A DNA stretch of 64,000 bases, taken from Plasmopara viticola (taxonomy: Eukaryota; Oomycota; Peronosporomycetes; Peronosporales; Peronosporaceae). Position 1 is the first letter of the stretch. Each line of letters opens with the position of its first letter. This document shows, piece after piece, positions 60,392 to 64,000 of the stretch. Where the stretch lies: the NCBI GenBank assembly GCA_001695595.3, contig MBPM02000012.1, forward strand, positions 124,001 through 188,000, written 5' to 3'. The notes below the pieces were generated by a model that did no database searches, was not told where the DNA came from, and saw only the letters and a program-made list of their open reading frames with translations. Position numbers and translations under genes: made by a program.

Positions 60392-63300
60392 GAAAATCAT
60401 GTCAACTGACTCGGCTCAGTATTTCAACTGGATTTGGAAGTAAAAGCGAGAGGTGAATCAAAACTTGCCGTGACACCATATCTTCTGAGCAGTGTTCTTT
60501 ATAGACAGCAATTACTACATGCCGGTTGCAGCATTTGTGGCCTTCAACCACAGTGTAAAGGTCGAAGCCCCACCGACAATTATGACGTACATATCTGCTG
60601 TCCAATGAAATAGAGTCAAGTGTCGAGGAATTTAAGGCGATGACCTTCTGATACGCGCGTGGGGTGGTGCGTATTCCGCATTGCTGGGGTAAAATTGGAC
60701 AATACACCATGCTGGAATCCAATTTGAATGTCAGCACGTCAATGAACGCACGGATACGACGCACGGCGTCTCGCTGAGACTGTCGATCTTAGCATTACAA
60801 AAATGCGACCTGGGTATTTATTGAATAATGTAGAGCGTCTCGTGATGTTTCGAAAACATATTGGAAAATATATAGTGCTCGACTATGTACCCCTGTACAG
60901 AAAGATGCCAATATTGTTGAAGGCAAAATAGGTCTAGAAATTCTTTTGTCAGTAGATGCGATAGCGAAAATTCAGAGTTAGAGCTTATCGAGGCTGGCAA
61001 AGTCAATAGCAGAGTTTCAGTGTAGTCATTCGATCAATAAACGATCAGACATCCACCGCTTTTGGACGTAGCGGTCTCGGAAAGCACCAACAAAGCAGTT
61101 AGCTTGCACGAATCGGAATTTAATTAAAAAGAATAAAATGATAAGTATTTCTATCGAGTACACGGATATGTCTTTTTACATGACTCACCAATCTACGAGT
61201 ATATTATGTGGTAAAGGTGTGCTGAACCAATTACAGGAACTAGTACTGCATAATACGGTAGTCGCCTTCACCAAAGGAGCTGAACATTTTCATTCAAGCA
61301 TTCTTTCGAGCAAAGCACGAGTTAACTTAGGTAAGAACTCACTCAACGCCAACATCCCGTCTCAAGTAGCCAAGGCATCGTACACGCTTTAGATTATGCG
61401 GAATGCGGCCACTATCCCAGTACAGACGCCATTTTTTTCAAGAATAATGAAGTGCAAAACAGCACGGTAGTATGTGCAACGTACTGCCTTATCTAATTAT
61501 ATGAGTGTTTAGTATCGTCTGTGGCGAGTTTGTTCTGCTACCGCTGTAAGCAAACGCCAAAAAACAATCTTATCCTTGAAGAGAGCAACTCGAGATAAAG
61601 TGTCAAGCTCCGAGTTTATATACTCTGCACTGAATTACAAAGATGTGAAGATTAAGACAAAAAAACACAATCATCTATTGCTAATGCATTGTCGTGGCAC
61701 CCAGACTGTGAGCTAGCAGATGTCACAAATGTGACCTCGTCTATAATTGTGGCACATACGCGCATTCGCTTAAATTCTCGGTCAAACTCAACGATTTTGT
61801 GTGTTACGCAGTGTGCGCACGGGTACACAAAATTGTCGGTCCTAATCGTTGAATTCCAGTGTGCACAGCTGCTTTTGAATCGACGGGCTACGTGATATTT
61901 AGCTCATCTGGGGAAGCCAATTTTGCGTTCTGTTAGTGTTTTATTAAATACTTAAAACACTACCTATGATTGTGTTACATAGTAGTACTTGTCCTGTCAA
62001 GCTCAGAATCCTAAAGCAAGGTTACAAAATGAGAAACGAGTCATCCTGTATTTATTGGTACGAAACACATAGTAAGAAGCACAAGATTACAAAGGGTTGT
62101 CTTTCAGCACGAAATAAACGTTCAGTGCTTTGTTAGTGTGGCTGCACGCTAGTGTAGCATATTAATACCACCAAGTAATTTTTTTGTGACCGTTTCTCGA
62201 GGCAAAACAGTAATTGTACGTTTCAAAGCGGATATACAAGAGCTGACGATTTGCATCGAAATGCGTCTGTCCCTTGCATGAATTGCGCCCGCGCTTAGTC
62301 AGGGTTATGGTCGGCTTTGGAGAATAATTATTAGGGTCATAAATACAGCCTAAGAGAATCAATGTGGCAGAAAAGCTCTTGCAGTGCGAAGACTATGCGA
62401 ACGCACGTCTGGTGTCCTACGTGCGCTTACTCAAGCCATATTGTGACACAAGTAAGCGCTGGTTTGTTGGTGGCAGATCGTAATCATACACACGCGGACA
62501 TCAAACTCACCATAAAATCCAGGGATATCTTTCGGGCTTGAACTGCAAAATTCTTTGTCTCTAAGGGTGTAAGGCAAGTGACTTGCGCGTGTAGCGATGA
62601 AGTTACGTGGATAACTGATTAGCCGAGACTTGGAACTACTAGAGCTGCAGAAGTAAGTGAGTATCTTATTTTATACTATAAGTTGCTAGCGTTAGGTTTG
62701 TCGACTCCTGGTTATGTGCGGCATTCGTTACTCGTGAGCAGCAACATAAAGAAACGAACGCAGTGCGCCACAATAGGCCTATACATTAATGCCTTCTCGA
62801 TAATGATGGCGAGCACCTTTTTCGCGTGAAGAAATTTTTTGCACAAAGCTGTCGCTGTTGTAAATTGAAAACTGAAGGGAATAACCTGATTTTAAAAACT
62901 CATTTGAATAAGAGACCCCTCTGTGCAAGAATATATGGATATCAATACCATTTCCGACCATGTTTATCGACACTTTTGGCAAGAAAACGCTTTCTACCGC
63001 AGGGTTTGAGGCTTCGGGGAGCCCATCTTAAGGTCTGCTGATCGCTGCACAAGCGGTATTTACGAGAGCATGATTGCCCTGACCTTGTAATGCAAAACGA
63101 CAGTCCGCTGAAAGTCGACGACGAATTGTCAACCGGAAAAATTCGTACCTAAGTTACTACTGCACTTGAACATTGACTTCGCTAAAGAAGAAAATGCGTA
63201 GAAAGTCGGCTTACTTGTTTACCCAGCTTTTTAGAAAAGCTTGATATATTTCGACGTCTCATGAGGCTTTAGTGCCATTATGACAGCTTGCAGTGCCAAC

Positions 63301-64000
63301 AACAAAGTTTTACTCTTTTGCACAGTCAAAAGGATTTAGCCTCAAAGAATTAAATCATAAACATGTCTCAAGCTAAGCGCTCGTTGATGTCACATCAACT
63401 ATGCTATAGACAGTTATTTGCACCCGGCATGGCCTCATGATTAACATTTTGCGCACGCGATAGTAGTTCGCCCGTCGATAATAATCAAGGTGATCGTGCG
63501 GCTGGGAGGCTCGTGTGCCTCATCAAGGTTATTGAACTTTAGCTATGACTCATCCTTATCAAGCGTACACTTAAGGACCTAGATCAATTGCGTATAGTGC
63601 CGTCTTAGAGCATTGATCACTCATGAGCGCGGAGAGCGCGACGTATGCAGAGTCCAATCTAGCAGTCCTTTTGAGCTACTCAACTTGGCGATACAAGCTT
63701 AAGAGCTGGATTCGAACTTCATCAAGAAATTTAATGACCTTTAATGCCAAGATCGGCGGGTTTGGTCACCCTTGAGGCTTATTGATTGGTGACTTTGAAC
63801 AAGGAACCGGTACGAACATGCTTTGAAGACGATAGCCTCTTTACATGACGTCAGTATGTGCTTGCGCCGTTTTGACTGGTTCTGTATCTTCCGCCGACGA
63901 TACACTAGACGCGAAGGCGATATATTGACTAACCTAGGGTCCGTAGTTTAGCGCAAGTGCTATAGCAATTGTAATATCGTTATGTTTGGTGGAACCTATC
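60392..64000. other. Intergenic region to window end, nothing assignable
   Basis: Short ORFs only; the longest is minus 60402-60764 (120 codons) without a recognisable motif. It lies next to the gypsy protease remnant and may be a chance frame in retroelement DNA. Confidence 0.5.

Overview
The window looks like a gene-poor, repeat-rich stretch of a eukaryotic genome, most likely an oomycete of the Phytophthora/downy mildew type. The grounds are two membrane-anchored tyrosine-kinase-like (TKL) kinases of a style expanded in oomycetes, very short introns (50-66 nt), an initiator-like TCACTCT motif just upstream of a start codon, and many decayed Ty3/gypsy retroelement pieces. The lineage is an inference; no rRNA, tRNA or other taxonomic marker is present.

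Three host genes look intact. A TKL receptor-like kinase with signal peptide, cysteine-rich ectodomain and one membrane span lies on the minus strand at 7462-9645. A second TKL kinase lies on the plus strand at 27062-28540; it has a Ser/Thr-rich stalk and a membrane span but no visible signal peptide. A very large minus-strand gene at 44244-50695 encodes the Ski2-like double-cassette helicase ASCC3, split by one probable 50-nt intron. Its second helicase cassette has lost several motif residues.

The most interesting structure is at 51380-53904. It is a 2.5 kb element with matched 157-bp terminal inverted repeats (about 92% identical by eye, no indels), flanked by an 8-bp direct repeat TAAATTTA. 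It contains no transposase. Its cargo is host gene fragments: a B-box-like zinc-finger segment joined to the 3' half of a GNL1-type GTPase gene with introns still present, and on the other strand the 3' part of a family-16 (METTL21-like) methyltransferase gene carrying an in-frame TGA. This is the layout of a Pack-type, gene-capturing transposon.

At 35136-35820 two SINE-like insertions sit 41 bp apart, each bounded by its own 12-bp target duplication and ending in a different five-base tail repeat. Two hairpins follow them immediately.

Ty3/gypsy remnants are recognised at 12.4-13.4 kb (integrase, minus), 18.2-20.1 kb (gag zinc knuckle, protease, RT; plus), 20.5-21.5 kb (RT/RNase H, minus), 38.0-39.7 and 40.9-41.7 kb (gag/RT and integrase, plus) and 60.0-60.4 kb (protease, plus). 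All carry stops and frameshifts. The remaining DNA, about two thirds of the window, holds only short ORFs that I cannot assign, plus one decayed coding stretch of unknown family at 55.8-56.3 kb.
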